Assembly: GCF_000499845.2 (NCBI RefSeq)
Contig: NC_023754.2
Coordinates: forward strand, 8,501,335-8,565,334
From: Phaseolus vulgaris
Taxonomy: Eukaryota; Streptophyta; Magnoliopsida; Fabales; Fabaceae
Direction: 5' to 3'
Length of the DNA stretch: 64,000 nt
Below, piece by piece: positions 1 through 12,377 of this stretch. The translations under genes and the position numbers were made by a program. Below the pieces are notes generated by a model. It did no database searches and was not told where the DNA came from. It was given only the letters and a program-made list of their open reading frames with translations. The number at the start of each line of letters is the position of its first letter. The first letter of the stretch is position 1.

Positions 1-185
1 AAGATCGCGCCGAACCTAAGCTAGCTAACAGTTAGTCGTGTGCATAAAGAAAGGTGAAGCTCAAGAAGAATACAAGAGAAGAAGTTTATACAAATTGAGA
101 GTATATATTCACAACCAAGTCTTATACAAATTTTGAGTACTAAGAAAAGTTGTGCAGAAGTAAAAATTTACAAGAAGAGAAGAGA

Positions 186-2449
186 TCAAGGGGCAGGAGG
201 GGTGAGCTTTCCATCTACCACTTCGTGATAAATGCTGAATTGCGAGAGGTCCAAGTCTGGGAGAACGCATCGGATTTGCTCGAGTGCCAGCTCAAATCCG
301 TCAGTAAGGGCATCAGCACCCACGTTCATCAGATCAGCTTTCTCCGCCTCCAGTCTTTGCTTCGAGGCCTCCGCAGCATTTCTCTCAGTGGTAAGGGCAG
401 CAAGGGAGGAGGCAGCTTCTTCCAGTTGGCCCTTGGCTTCAGACAGTTTGCCCACCACCTCCTCAAGCCTCTTCTCTCCAGCAGTGGCCGCTTCTTTGGT
501 GGACTCGAGCTCCCCCACTAGTTGAGAGTTCAGTTGGCGTAGGGAAGAGGTCTCGGCCCGTAGCTCCACCACCGCGCAGTCCAGAGAGTTAACAGTTTGC
601 CCCATCAAGATCTCTGTCTTGATGGTCTCTTGGACCTGCGCTAGGTACTCCCTCCTAGCTTTTTCCACCATGCCCCGCATCAGTTCTACAGACCCTTGGG
701 CAGCTTCGAAGTCACTTCGCAGTGACTTCTTGTCGTGCTCAAGCTCCTTCACTCTCTTCTCCAGGGCTATTTGCTTGCGGTGTTGGGTGGAAAACTCCAA
801 AGAGAGCACCATCTGCCTGGCCAGGTGCATGTCCACCTCATCACCGTTCCATTCGACGAGCTCTCGGTTGCTGATAAGCTGTCGAACCAAGGTGATGACC
901 CTGCTAAAGTTCTCGTGGCTAGCTCCAGAGGCGCTTGGTCGCGAGCTGGAGCCACCACATTCAGCAGTTGCAGTGGAGGTTGGCAGTGGTGGCGGGAGAC
1001 CCCCTGGATGGGCAGAAGCGCCCCCAGGAGGAGAAGCAGGTGGACCAAGAGATTGGCCTGCTGGAGGGGGAGATGACGGTCGAGAAGCTGGAGGCGGCTA
1101 TTGGCAGGGAGAAGGAAGGCATGTGGGCTCTGGGGCAGGTTGAGTGGAGGGAGGAGGGGGTGAACCTTCCTCTACCTCCACCACCTCGATCTCCCCAGGC
1201 TGGAGAGATGAGGCCCCCTCAACTGCTGGCAATTTCCTCTGGCGGTGTATAAGAGGGGAGCCAGAGCTTTCCTCTTCGGTTGAGGGTGCAGCAGCAGCAG
1301 CAACAACAGGTGAAGTAGAGGCCTTCACCAATCTTCTTTTCTTCCTTCCCTGCTCGGGGCCTCCAGCTGGTGCGACCGAGAGAGGGGGGGCTGCAATGGG
1401 CTCGGTGGTAGAAGAAGAGGAGCCAGTTCCCTTGGTCCCCCGAAGCTTGGCAAGCTCCAGCAAGGCTTGCCTCCTGTCTTTCCCTGACATTGAATCTACA
1501 TAGATGAGAAAAGGAAAAGTTAGATGGCCAAGTTACGCAAGTAAGTCAAAATATATACAAGCATGCATGAGAAGGTGCAAGTATCCTAAGAGGTGGAAGA
1601 AAAGGAGCTACCTATGTATTTTTTCAGAGCCACCACATCAAACTCCTCTTTGATGAGGCGAGCAGAGTTGTACTTGGCCCCCAGGAACAGCCCACATAGC
1701 TCGCGCTCGTAGGGGGCCATGACTTCAAGGTCCCTGGGTTTCTTGAATTCAACCCCAGGAACCCAGTAGAGGGGGTACCCCTCGAGCAGGTTTGGACTTT
1801 GTGGGGTGGCAGATATCATGTAGAACCTGCCTTTCCAGTCTTTGAAGGATTGCTGGTATAGGCCCAGGAGCACCCGCCCAGCAACCCCGTTCAGGCTAAC
1901 CCAGGACCTGTCCCCAGGGTTCTTCGCCTCGAAGAAATAGAGGAACACATTCACGGATGCGTTGTGCCCGAAGTAGTTACAGAGAATCTGGAATGCCCGG
2001 ATGAAAGCCTAGGCATTTGGATGGAGTTGGCAGGGCGCGACGTTCAACTCCATCATCAACTCCTTCTCGAAAAAGGTGAATGGCAGGCGTAGCTTCAACC
2101 TTTTGAAGATGGCGGAGTAGATGAAGACGAAGGGCACCCCATTGGTGGCCCTATCGTCCGCGCAGATGGGCATCCCTCGAGGAGGAATGCGGACTTGGAT
2201 GTTGAAATCGTTTTCCCTGTCTATGGCGCACGAAGGTTCATCCGGGTCATGGCTCAGAAGGGAAGTGAGATGACCCTGCGGTAGTAGGGTGGATGTTTCG
2301 GCCAGCAACGCCAGGGGGGCCCAGTCGTAGACCCTGGCGTTGTCATGGAAGGAGGTGGCAACAGGCGGTGGTGGAGCTGGCGCACTCGCGGAAGGCTGTG
2401 CACCAGAAGATGAGGCAATAATGCGCGCGGTTTGTTTCAAGTGAGCCAT
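186..2449 (-). pseudogene. Antisense coiled-coil gene of Tat element 1 (putative gypsy-type transposon domain), two exons, two in-frame stops
   Basis: Exon 1 is 2449-1612 and exon 2 is 1495-186. The 116-bp intron 1496-1611 starts GTAGCT and ends TATGTAG, and joining the exons keeps the frame (Tyr-Ile-Asp-Ser). The first 280 codons resemble the plant family known as putative gypsy type transposon (Pfam Transposase_28), with the stretch FFEAKNPGDRSW and a YPLYWVPG block. A Pro/Ser-rich linker follows (codons about 330-450), then a Lys/Glu-rich coiled coil of roughly 200 residues ending in DLDLSQFSIYHEVVDGK. The frame is broken by TAG near 2009, at a site where the family normally has Trp, and by TAG near 1098; both flanking parts remain in the same frame. 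The gene runs against the element between pol and the 3' LTR. Its role is unknown. The identity rests on similarity to the copy at 19949-22033 and on remembered family features. Confidence 0.8.
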
Positions 2450-3056
2450 CGCGAGATAGCTGCAAATGGAGGAAAAAACGAAAGGTCAGAATGAATGGAA
2501 GAAGAGGGAATGATGAATGGTTCGGTGAAAACAGAGAAGGGGAAGGAGAAAGAGATGCCCAAGTGAAAAAAGGAAGAAGGAGAAGCAGAAATCAGGGGAA
2601 GAGCGCGAAAAACCCTAGCGCGGGTTGAGACAGGGAAAACAGGGAAGATGAATGCATGATAACGAGAAAGGTAAATGCAATCGGTAAAGATGACCTAAAT
2701 AGACCCAGGAAGAAGAAAAACCATACCTTTGGGTGATCGCGAGAGGTTTGGAAGCAGAAAACTTGAAGAAGGATGGGTGCGCAGAGAGAGAGTTCGCAGG
2801 AAGTCTAAGAGTCGATTGAAGAAGATGAAGGAACAGTGAAGGCGCGCGCCAATTTGAATAAGAGAAGCGCTAGCGGCACACCACGCTGGCCGTCGATGGG
2901 GCCACGTGTCGCCAGATTAAGGAAGGAAGTCCAAACGTTAAAGAAGCAGCACGTGAGGTGGCACGTGACGCGGTCCCACTTGCCACGTGGACTGAGGGCA
3001 CGACCACTTAGTCTCTTCGCCGAGAACGAGTTCACGACTCGAGACTGGGGGGCTTG
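2450..3056. other. Spacer between the antisense gene and the 3' LTR of element 1, with polypurine tract
   Basis: No coding sequence can be supported here. On the minus strand this is the leader of the antisense gene. On the plus strand it ends in the polypurine tract (about 3042-3056), where plus-strand DNA synthesis of Ty3/gypsy elements starts. Several CACGTG-containing blocks occur at 2900-3000; any regulatory meaning is speculative. Confidence 0.6.
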
Positions 3057-4242
3057 TGATCCGATCGGTCATCGGTAGTCGATGACGTCAGCGGCAGAGG
3101 ACCACGTGGACCACTCGCAGGGTGACACGTGGACCAGGTGACAGAGAGATCAGGGAGACGATCGCCCAGAGCGGTGATCGGGGGTCCGTAACCAAGGGAC
3201 CACCGACAGATCAGGCGGCAGAGAGATCAGGGAGACGATCGCCAAGAACAGTGATCGGTGGTCAGTAACCGAGTGGCCACCAACATACCAGTTCCCATAC
3301 GAACGCCTGGGGGCAGAACGCGAGAAGCAATAGAGCACTGATCAGTCATCGGGGTCTCGTGTTACCCGCAGTTAAATTGGGACTGAGGTTCCCAGCGAGA
3401 GCGTTACGCATGGACCTCGCATGAGCACATCTCAGGGAATCATGCACGAGAGTGGCCTGAGGGAACTAGTAAACCAGTCAGTGATTGGTGATTCCCTCAA
3501 CCCATTACGTGCATGACACCGTGAAGGGTAAGCCGTTTACGCAGAGAGCAACGTTTGGTGAGTGTGCCTAGACCAGCCACACCTGGCATTCTCCTAAGAG
3601 TGTGCGGTTTACCCAGATGGGAGAAATATCCTAAGTTACTCCGCAAGGGCGTAACTTAGGCACACAAAGAGAAGCGCTAGAGCCCTTCCAGTAAGTGACA
3701 CGTGTGTGGTTAGATGTGAGTTGCAGGCCTCCACGTGTTATCATCTGAGAGGGGTGCGGTCCAGATAAAGGTGCACTCCGTATCATTAAGGGTACAGACA
3801 GGCGCAGCCAAGCGCAGAGACGCGCAGACATGCACAGACTTTCACGCTCTCACTCTACTGATTATAGAGGTACGTTGTTGCAGAAAAGCATAACAGGGTT
3901 CTGACACATGCCAGAAAGCATAACAGAATTTTGTTAGGGCCAGATACAGGGAGGGACATAAAATAGAATCAGGGAGAGATGGAGAGGGGGGGAGATACGA
4001 GAAAAAAGAGAGCAAGAGTTTTTCACACACACTACTAGTTTTTCTCATTTGGTGGTTTTGTGGTCTAACTTGATCGTCGGAGTGCAAATGGCCGCTAGAG
4101 GCGCCGTCTGTGTGTTTTGCAGGTCACGTTTGGAGATCCAAGAGAAGGTTCTGAGGGTGATTTTGCAGAGAACACAGTCGCGTAGACGGGTCAGAGAGTG
4201 CTACAAAGCGATTCCTCCACATTCGAGTTTTCGGCAGGATCA
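3057..4242 (+). repeat. 3' LTR of Tat element 1
   Basis: The 1186-bp repeat starts TGATCC and ends GGATCA, a perfect 6-bp terminal inverted repeat with the usual TG...CA ends. It lies directly after the polypurine tract. The terminal bases match the TGATCC start of the LTRs at 18424 and 29048, but the interior is clearly different, so this is another family of the same lineage. Short internal repeats are visible, for example two copies of a block containing agagatcagggagacgatcgcc at about 3143-3245. Small open frames inside it are not genes. Confidence 0.85.
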
Positions 4243-5053
4243 ATATCTAATTAGCTACCAAAGTTTTTTAGCTACCAACTTCAAAATCTAAAGTAATTGA
4301 TAATTAATTAGTAGGTATGGCAATGCGGACCATCCTGCTTCGTATTTAAATCGTAAAATATGAGCCAATTGTCCCGCACTGCATAAAAAAGTGGGTTGCT
4401 TTTATTGGCCCGCGGGCCTGCTGCCCAACCTGCATATTTTTTTAAAATAAAAATTAAAGAAAAATAAATTTTGAATAAATTTAATATTTTTTATTAAGTT
4501 AATACTTTTTTTTATTTAGATGAATTAGTCTCACAATATTATCTTTTTGACACATGCCTAATAAGATATGAATAAAAAAATTTATAATGATGTTTTGATT
4601 TTCAATAAAATTTGAATTTCAATAATACTAATAAATTCACTAATAAAATATTTTATTAAATTAATACATTTTTCTAAGATAATACATGTAGACACAATTC
4701 TAATTTGAAAATTAATATAAAATTATATATATACTACAAGAAAATCATGAAATAGAAACCAATTTTTAGAGACCAAAATAATTAGTTGCAGTAGTAACTA
4801 AATTAGAGACCATTTTAGAAACTAAAAAAATTTTGGTTTCTAAATTAGTTTCTATTATTGTTAAATAGTTTTTAAATTGGTATCTAATTAGCAACCAAGG
4901 TTTTAACTACCAATTATTTAGGTTGTCTATCTCCGGTTCAAACTTCATACTTATCAGTTCTTTGGTTTCTTCCGTCGCGGCCACTGGTTCCTCTACTCTT
5001 ACCTTCTCCTTTTAGCATCTCTGTTTGCATTACGCCACTAGGTAGTTTTTATT
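4243..5053. other. AT-rich interval with a degenerate CACTA-type terminus
   Basis: No gene is visible. From about 4733 to 4923 the sequence begins ctacaagaaaatcatgaaat and carries short internal repeats (gagacca, gaaacc, aattagcaacc). This is the style of terminal and subterminal DNA of legume CACTA transposons, whose ends read CACTACAAGAAA. The first bases are altered and no partner end or target duplication was found, so it is a remnant at best. The bases just after LTR 1 (gctaccaa, twice at 4253-4285) resemble the same subterminal repeats. Confidence 0.4.
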
Positions 5054-5420
5054 CACTAGCGCAGAAATGCTAATCAAGTGCGGTTATTTTACATTTACAA
5101 ATGCGATTCTATAGCCGCATTTGATCAGCACACATTCGTAAATCAAAGAGATACAAATGCGGCTATATATCCGCATTTGTAAATACTATTTATAAGTGCG
5201 GCTATTTCAAATAGCCGCATTTGTATATTCTACTGAATGAGGGGTGAGGGTTTAGGGTTTACAAATGTGGTTATTACCATAGTTGCATTCGTAAATGTGA
5301 TTTACATTGTAAATCACATTTACGAATGCGGCTTTGGTAATAGCCGCATTTGTAAATCATGTTTTTGATTTACAAATGCGGCTTTGGTAAATAACCGCAC
5401 TTGTAAATAGTGGTTTTTTT
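5054..5420. repeat. Left terminal and subterminal repeat block of CACTA A
   Basis: The motif acaaatgcggct and its inverse agccgcatttgt occur about ten times, often as adjacent inverted pairs separated by 4-20 bases, for example around 5152-5183 and 5280-5360. In this superfamily such motifs are binding sites for the TNPA-type protein (established for maize En/Spm). No coding sequence is present. Confidence 0.85.
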
Positions 5421-5759
5421 TTAGTGCAATCTATTTTATCCCAAAACCATATAAATTAACTTGCATATTGATCAAAATGTACCTAGCCAGACAAATACAT
5501 AAATATAGAGATAAATTCAGAGAATCAAAATGTACATTACAAACAAGTAATCAAATTACATATAAAACCTACACTATTGATCAACTATACTAGAGTTATA
5601 AAAATTTATGAAATATGTGGACCAAGAATGTCTCACATATGACATGGCTTCCGAATTCATTGGTATTTCTTCCGTGAATAACTTCATTGCAAAATATAGT
5701 TGACATAAATTAGTTTTTAGATACATATATGTTCAAGAATTATAAAAATGATTTAACAT

Positions 5760-6840
5760 ATCATGTTACCTCTTTCCAACCAGTTTTAACACCTAGTCTT
5801 ATAATGGTAATTATCCATTGCATAATGTAATAGCCACACTCAGCTTCCTAGTTGTTTATTACACTATAATTCAATAAAAAGTAAAAGTTAGTATATTGAT
5901 AAACAATGATAAGAGAAAGAAAAAAATTACAAACCTTTATTCTTATCCAGTTCAAATTATTTGAACTAGATCAACCTTTTAGGATGTTATATCCACACCA
6001 TGAACTGGTTAATACAAAAAACCTCGTTAGTAGATGGTTAATTAGTAACATACAAAGTTAAGTTTATAGTGTACTTATGTATCAATTATATCCTTAAATT
6101 TTGTGGGTATCTTCTTGTGTAGGGAACAAAACCACACAACAGTCTTATCAACCATTGATAAGACAAGTAACTGCCAATGATGCCTATATCATCCATGAAA
6201 AGAGTTAGTAAATATTTAAAAAATGAAATAGTAATAATTGATGACATATAATTAAACTTACTCATTAATACAAGGGCATAAATAAATTTCTTTTTCCTCT
6301 TTTTCCAGGGTGTCAGTGATGTATGCTTGAGTCTCATATGACCTTGGTCAAACGAGATTAGTATATGCAGGATCTAAGAATCCATACACATTTTCCTTCC
6401 CCTCAGTGAGACATACTCCATGCAAAAACCTACAAGTTATTAGTTAAAGCATAATCAATAATAATTTAACATAAAGTAAATTGAATAATAGGTAAAGATA
6501 CTTATATCATAAAAAATTGAATTATATTTATATTGAGCTCCTGATTCCCATATACAAATTCTAATAAATCTGTGTTGTACATCATCAATGGAAGTTCAAT
6601 GATTATTTGAAAAAACGTATCATCCCACGGAACTACAAAAGGTTCATTACCAATCCGACTAGCAATGAGACCTAAGGAAGCTATAGGATCATCAACTGGA
6701 ACCTCACGCTTCTTCTCAGGACTTGGTTTCCGAAAAGGTTTCTACAAGATAAAGAACATTTGTATTAAATTATATGTAATATATAAATATAAGTAAAAAT
6801 TAATATAATGAAATGAAATTATTACATGAGGTTGGGGCAT
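5760..6840 (-). pseudogene. Ulp1-like (C48) cysteine protease domain in CACTA A
   Basis: On the minus strand several short exon-like blocks line up as a C48 protease. They are: a block at about 6840-6560 with DDPIASLGLIASRIGNEPF; a block at about 6415-6260 with ENVYGFLDPAYTNLV, then a TGA, then EIYLCPCINE; a block from about 6190 to 6090 with HHWQLLVLSMVDKTVVWFCS; and a block near 5850 with ECGYYIMQWIITIIR. The His-Trp and the Cys in ECGYY match the catalytic His and Cys of Ulp1-type proteases. The usual Asp is Cys in WFCSL. Plausible splice borders occur, for example ATATAG before the HHW block. Ulp1 domains are known in genes of several plant DNA transposons. The blocks probably continue the TNPA-type gene to the right. 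At least one stop makes it a pseudogene. Confidence 0.65.
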
Positions 6841-6876
6841 AAATCGAATGAGGTCTCTGGGCCAGACAACAAATGT

Positions 6877-8486
6877 CTAAAATGCATCGGCCACAGTGGT
6901 TACCTCATCTGAAGGTAGTGGAACACGAGCATCAGGTACTCGTACTTTTTCAATAGTTATCTTCGTCACATCAGGGGAGAGAGGAACGTTATGTAAGGTG
7001 GTGGCCTCTTCATAGACTTTTCCAAGGGCCACCACCCGAGGAAGCTTGCCGCCCGCTACCAGTAGCTCACATTCCCTTGTCTGCCCAATGATGTCATCCC
7101 CTGATGTTGTAGGAGTCGCACAACTCCCATTTGTGCTCTTGGGAGTGAGACTAACAAGGGGTTGAATCGACTTAGCACAAAGTTGTTGCGATAGAAGCTC
7201 TTGTCGCATTCGATCATTCTCCTTTCTCATCTCTAGCCGCATCATATCAGTCTCCTTTCTCATCTCCTCCATTAATTCTTCACGTATCTTAGTCTTCATT
7301 TAAGTTTCACTCTCTTTGGAGGAGGAGGATGACTATCATTCTGAAATTCCAAAATATAGTTTAATTCCAACCCCTTGTCCAGCTGCACGAACACGACCAT
7401 AATGCTTAGTTCGTCAAATTGCTTCAACCAGGATATCGTGACGACCTTCAGCAACAAATTTACCGTCGGATTCCAAGGAATCCTGCAAGAGGCAAAAATC
7501 ATATCAGTTTTTAATATAATTAATGCTTTAAAATAAATGAAAATAACTAAAAATAGCTTACAATTTTTTCGATGATAACCCTAGATTGCTCAGAACTTGG
7601 TGCACCTGACTGTTTAATTCGGGCACTCTTCCATTTTACATGGCGAAAAGGTGGTGATGGAGGAGAAGTGACCCTTGTTTCCACATTCTCAGACGATGTC
7701 CCATGTTTAGATTGCTCCTTTTCCACCATCAGTGCTTGTTCAAGTTTTCGATACCCCGAACGAGAGAGTACGTGCGGGGTAACATTCTTTAAAGCTATCT
7801 CTTGAGCTTTCTTCCGACGATCCTGTCATAATTGAAATAAACAAAGTGAAGTAAATAAGATAAACTTATTAATGTTATATAAATAAAAAAAAGTTAAGTT
7901 ACTTCACTTACCATCCAAGCCTCATTTTGACGACTTTCTTTAAAAAGACGCCATGTCTCTTCATCAATATGTTTGTACTTTAAACATGGATTTTCGTCTT
8001 TAAGGTCGCCAAAAACGTATCTCGAAGTTAGTCTTGACTTAAAGGTATGGAATTTAAGTCCGATATTGGATATAATCTTTGATCGAAGCGGTTCCACATT
8101 AGGAATTTCAAAGTTTGCCTGGAAAATAACATCACCAAATTAAAATTAATCAATGAATATTAAAAATCATTATATCAAAATGTAAAGCTTACTAGAACAT
8201 CCTCCTAAATCATGTTCTGGTCGACCTCTAACACCTCATCCCATGAATTAATCAAAATGGAGAGCCTCTCACGAGAAACAACTCCAAGATAACTCATAAA
8301 CTCATCTGCTTTAGGACCAAAAGCCATTCTAGTGTTCACGTCAATGTCAACATGTGTCTGCTCACCAGCAGCACGTCTCAATGTGAGACGCTTCAATCTA
8401 GTAGGTCCTCTGCTGCCTCGTCCGGATCGAGGTCTGAGTGGGGTCTTATTGTCATCTATGTCTCTGTTAAAAAAATTAGGTAACAA
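6877..8486 (-). pseudogene. TNPA/Ptta-like transposase gene of CACTA A
   Basis: Reading the minus strand, exon-like frames at 8486-8205, 8097-7894, 7729-7547 and 7299-6877 follow one another with AT-rich, intron-like gaps. The first has an Arg-rich start and AFGPKADEFMSYLGVV. The second has NIGLKFHTFKSRL and ETWRLFKESRQNEAW, the pattern of the plant transposase Ptta/En/Spm family (Pfam Transposase_24). The last has a charged coiled coil in which MRLEMRKENDRMRQE repeats. Position downstream of TNP2 on the same strand is the standard layout of plant CACTA elements. In En/Spm the corresponding protein binds subterminal repeats. Exon borders were not fixed base by base. Confidence 0.65.
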
Positions 8487-8639
8487 ATATCAGTTAATCT
8501 GCATCGAATTAAAATCATATAAAAATAATACATAAAATTCTAAATGCTTATTTACGGGTTGCATATTGGTTGAATGTTCATATGTAAATTCCTTCACTGT
8601 GGTCTTTACGGGTTGCAAGTACATCATCAAGTACATCGT

Positions 8640-11560
8640 CATCAAGTCACCATTTTCAATATCATCTATGACCTCCCCTTGTTTTTTCCCGTGTAAAACG
8701 ACATACCAATGTTCTGACGTAAAATCTTTCACGTAGAAAACTTGACATGCTTGTTGAACCATTATAAATGGCTCATCTTGATACCCTATCTTTCAAAAGT
8801 CCACTAGTGTGAATCTTGATTCATCAATTTTAACCCCACTTTTATTGTCAACCCATTTACACTTGAAAACTGGAACGAAAAACTTAGTGTAGTCAACCTC
8901 CCATATCTCTTCTATAAACCCACAGTATGCCAAGTACTGGATTTGTATCTTTCGAAGTCGAAAACTGCATTGACTCGGCTTCAAGAGTAACACCAGAATT
9001 TTGAACTGTACTCTTTTCATCCATGGACTTCGTGTAAAATATACAATTTTTCACTTTGTACGTTGTACATGAGATGACATCAAACTTCAATCCAGCAGCC
9101 AACCAGGTCAAGGTCCCTGATGCCATTGAATCCTTGAACACCTCATCTTTAAACCAAGGCATGAAAGTTCTATTATGTTCCATCAAGACCCATTTCTCTG
9201 CTTGTCTTGGGTCATTTGCCTTCACAATGGATTTATGAGCTTCTATGTAAGGTATAACTTCATCTGTGTTATTCAATATGTACAAATGTGCTTGCAAGAC
9301 TTCTGATCGAGATTTGCTTACAATATTCACACCATGTAAACATTTACTTGTAGAACACCTGTGGTGCTATGAATTAGCTGGAAGACCTATTGGATTTGCT
9401 TTTGTTATGTACTCTGAACAAAATTCAATACTTTCTTCAGCTATGTACCTTTCAATCATTGAAGCCTTTGGACGGTAATGATTTTTCACATAACCTTTCA
9501 AAATTTTCATATACTGCTCAACAGGATACATCCATCTTAAGTACACTGGTCCACACAATCTAACCTCTTTTACCAGATGCACCACTAGATGAACCATGAT
9601 GTCAAAGAAATATGGAGGAAAAAACATTTCCAATTCACACAAGATAACAACAATTTCATTTTGAAGTTCATCTAGTTTTGATGGATCAATGAATTTACAA
9701 CAAATGGAAGAGAAGAATGAGCACAAACGGGTTATGGTATGTCTAACATTTTTTGGTAAGATCCCACGGATAGCTACCGGCAACAACTGTTGCATCAAGA
9801 TGTGGCAATCATTAGACTTCAACCCAATTAACTTCAAATCTTGCATTGACACTAGGCTCTTCACATTTGAGGAATGTCCTTGTGGCACTTTCACACTTTT
9901 TAGACATTGACAAAAACTAATTTTTTCATCTTTTGACATTGTGTAACAGGCTGGGGGCAAATATGTACGCTTACCCATTTCTATGGGTGCCAACTCGCCA
10001 CGTATGTTCATCTCAATCAAACCTAAACGAGCATTTTGACCATCCTTCGTCTTCCCGTTAATGTTAAGAAGTGTACCAATTAAGCTATCACACACATTCT
10101 TCTCAACATACATTACATCTATACAATGTCTGACTTCTAACCTCGACCAGTATGGAAGATCAAAGAAGATTGATTTCTTCTTCCAAATGGTTGTCACAGA
10201 TGACTTTTTTTTTTACTTACCGAAGGTGTGGTCTATGTTATTTACCTTTTCGTAAACCTCAACACCGGTTAATGGAGTTGGTGGACCACTAGCCTTTTGG
10301 TGTCCATTAAAGGCTTTTTTCAACCTCCGATAAGGATGATGACTTCTAAGAAACCTCCAATGCCGAAGATATATTGTTTTCCTTCCATGTTTCAATTGTT
10401 GAGAAGCAGTGTCTTCTTCGCATAATGCTTTATGACCCTTAACACTATAACCTGATAAGTTACCATATGCTGGAAAGTCATTGGTGGTGCAAAATAACAT
10501 GGCATGAAGCTTGAAAGTTTCATTAGCAAATCCGTCAAAAACTTCAACACCCTAGTTCCACATTAACTTCAAATCTTCAAATAGAGGCCATATATAAACA
10601 TCAATATCATTCCCTGGCTGTTTCGGACTGAATATCATCATAGACAACATCATGTATTTTCGCTTCATGCACAATCCAGGAGGAAAGTTGTAAATAACTA
10701 GTAAAATAGGCCATGAACTGTGATTTGTACTCATATTACCAAACGGATTCATTCCATCTATAGCTAAACCAAGTCAGATATTTCTTGATTCTTTACCAAA
10801 CTCTGGAAACTCATCATCAAATTTATTCCACTGAATAGAATCAACTGGATGACGGTACATGCCATCACATTCCTCTCATCTACATGCCATCTAAGATTCT
10901 TAGCATCGTTTGGGTTTGCAAACAAACGCTTCATCCTTGGAATGATGGGAAGATAGCACATAACCTTCATTGGGGGTCCATGCTTTTCTATATCTTCAAT
11001 AGTATCATCATCTTTTTGTTTCAACTTATAACGTGATAACCCACACTTTGGATAACTTTTCAACAATTCAAAATATTTTCGGTATAATATACAATTATTA
11101 GGACATGCATGTATCTTTTTATACTCCATACCCATTGGACAAAGAATCTTTTTGGCCTCATAATTACGATTAGGTAGAGTATTTCCCTTTGGAAGCATAT
11201 CCTTCAACAACTGAAGCAATTCCGTGAAGCTTTTATCAGTCCATCCATTTATTGCCTTCAAATTCATCAATCTTAACACCATCGATAACCGTGTGAAGTT
11301 AGTTGATCCAGGATACAATGGAGTCTCTGCATCGCTTGACATACTTCCATATCCATGAGCTTTTGCAAAAGATTCAACTCCTACATCACAAATCATGTCT
11401 TCTAATCGATCATCATCTACATCATCGTGTACTGCTTCATCCATGGTGGACCCCACGTATTCTTCAGTTACGGAAACACATGGTAAATTTAATAATTCAC
11501 CATGCCATGTCCAAGTTGTATAAGATCAAAGAAACCCATCACATAGCAGGTGCTCCATCA
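8640..11560 (-). pseudogene. TNP2 (TNPD-like) transposase pseudogene of CACTA A
   Basis: The reading begins near 11560 with a transposase-associated segment (YTTWTWHGE) interrupted by one TGA. It continues through 11456-10764 (AHGYGSMSSDAETPLYPG, CGLSRYKLKQ, LRWHVDERN), 10752-10552 (GMNPFGNMSTNHSSWP), 10500-10213 (YGNLSGYSVKGHKACEE-like block) and 10197-9367 (VEKNVCDSLIGTLLNI, DIMVHLVVHLVKEV). The last parts, 9330-8640, match the C-terminal region that follows DUF4218 in plant TNP2 proteins, with QVFYVKDFTSEHWYVVL near 8735. These segments match TNP2 (Pfam Transposase_21) plus DUF4218 and DUF4216. Stops and shifts separate the pieces, so no full-length transposase is possible. The largest clean piece is 276 codons. 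TNP2 is the catalytic transposase of the superfamily. Confidence 0.88.
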
Positions 11561-12377
11561 TGACCATTATTAATTGCGTTAAAAGTTGTGCAAATTGTAT
11601 AAATTATTCTACTCCTCTTTCACACTCCTCACTTATAAGAACATAATTCATCTAATTTCGATCCATTATATAGTTTGGAATGGTTAGGATTTTTATATTA
11701 GTGTTCTATCTCACGCGTTTGCTGAGGGTTGAACACCCTCAGACTCAATCTCATAACCTATTATAACCAAATATAACATATAAAGTAACAACTAACTACT
11801 AAATAATAGAAATTTTAATATAAATTACATAATACATAAAAAAGAACAAATTCAAAATATAATAAGTACTAATACTAAATAATATAAATTTAAAAAAATA
11901 CAAATTATAATACATAAAAAACATACAAATTCAAAATATAATAAATACTAAATAATATAAAATTTAAAATATACAAACTATAATACATAAAAAAAATTCA
12001 AAAAAATGCAAAAATAAAAAATAAAAATTTAAAACAGCATACACCAACCTTGTGCGTGAACCAAAGTTGGTGGTGAAGAGTGGTAGGGGAGCAAGAGCAA
12101 CAACGACGACAACGGAAGCGGTGGCGGAGCAGCGACGGAGAGCCAATGGAACAGTACCTTCAACCATCAATGGAAGGAAACGAAAGCCACTAACAGACAT
12201 TTGTGAAGATTGAAAGGAACAAAGCAAATAAAAAACTTACAAACTTATAATGAAGACTACGAAAGAGACGAACAACGCAAACGAGAGGCAAACGAAAAGG
12301 ATGAACAACGCAAACGAAAGGCAAGAACAGAAAGAAACTACGAAAGTGGTGAGGCGCGTAAAAAAATTTAGGGTAAA
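11561..12377. other. Upstream region of TNP2 in CACTA A
   Basis: This interval is AT-rich and lies between the TNP2 start and the right subterminal block. On the minus strand it would hold the promoter and leader of the transposase genes. Open frames at 11964-12414 are low-complexity and have no recognisable domain. No gene is called. Confidence 0.5.

Larger units (their letters stand above)
1..4242 (+). mobile_element. 3' portion of Tat-lineage Ty3/gypsy retrotransposon (element 1)
   Basis: The element runs off the left edge, so its pol gene and 5' LTR are not visible. What remains is an antisense gene (186-2449), a spacer, a polypurine tract ending at 3056, and a complete 3' LTR (3057-4242). 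The orientation follows from the G-rich tract actggggggcttg lying directly before the LTR on the plus strand. The same order (antisense gene, similar tract actggggagcttg, LTR) is seen in mirror image in the complete element at 18424-29918, whose pol can be read. The five bases after the LTR, atatc, would be one copy of the target duplication; the partner is outside the window. Confidence 0.85.

Noticed and set aside
232..1503. Plus-strand frames over the antisense gene of element 1
   Set aside because: They mirror the minus-strand coiled-coil and Pro/Ser-rich coding sequence and lack domains.
4733..4923. A complete second CACTA element left of CACTA A
   Set aside because: Only one degenerate end is visible; no partner end or target duplication was found, so only a remnant is reported.
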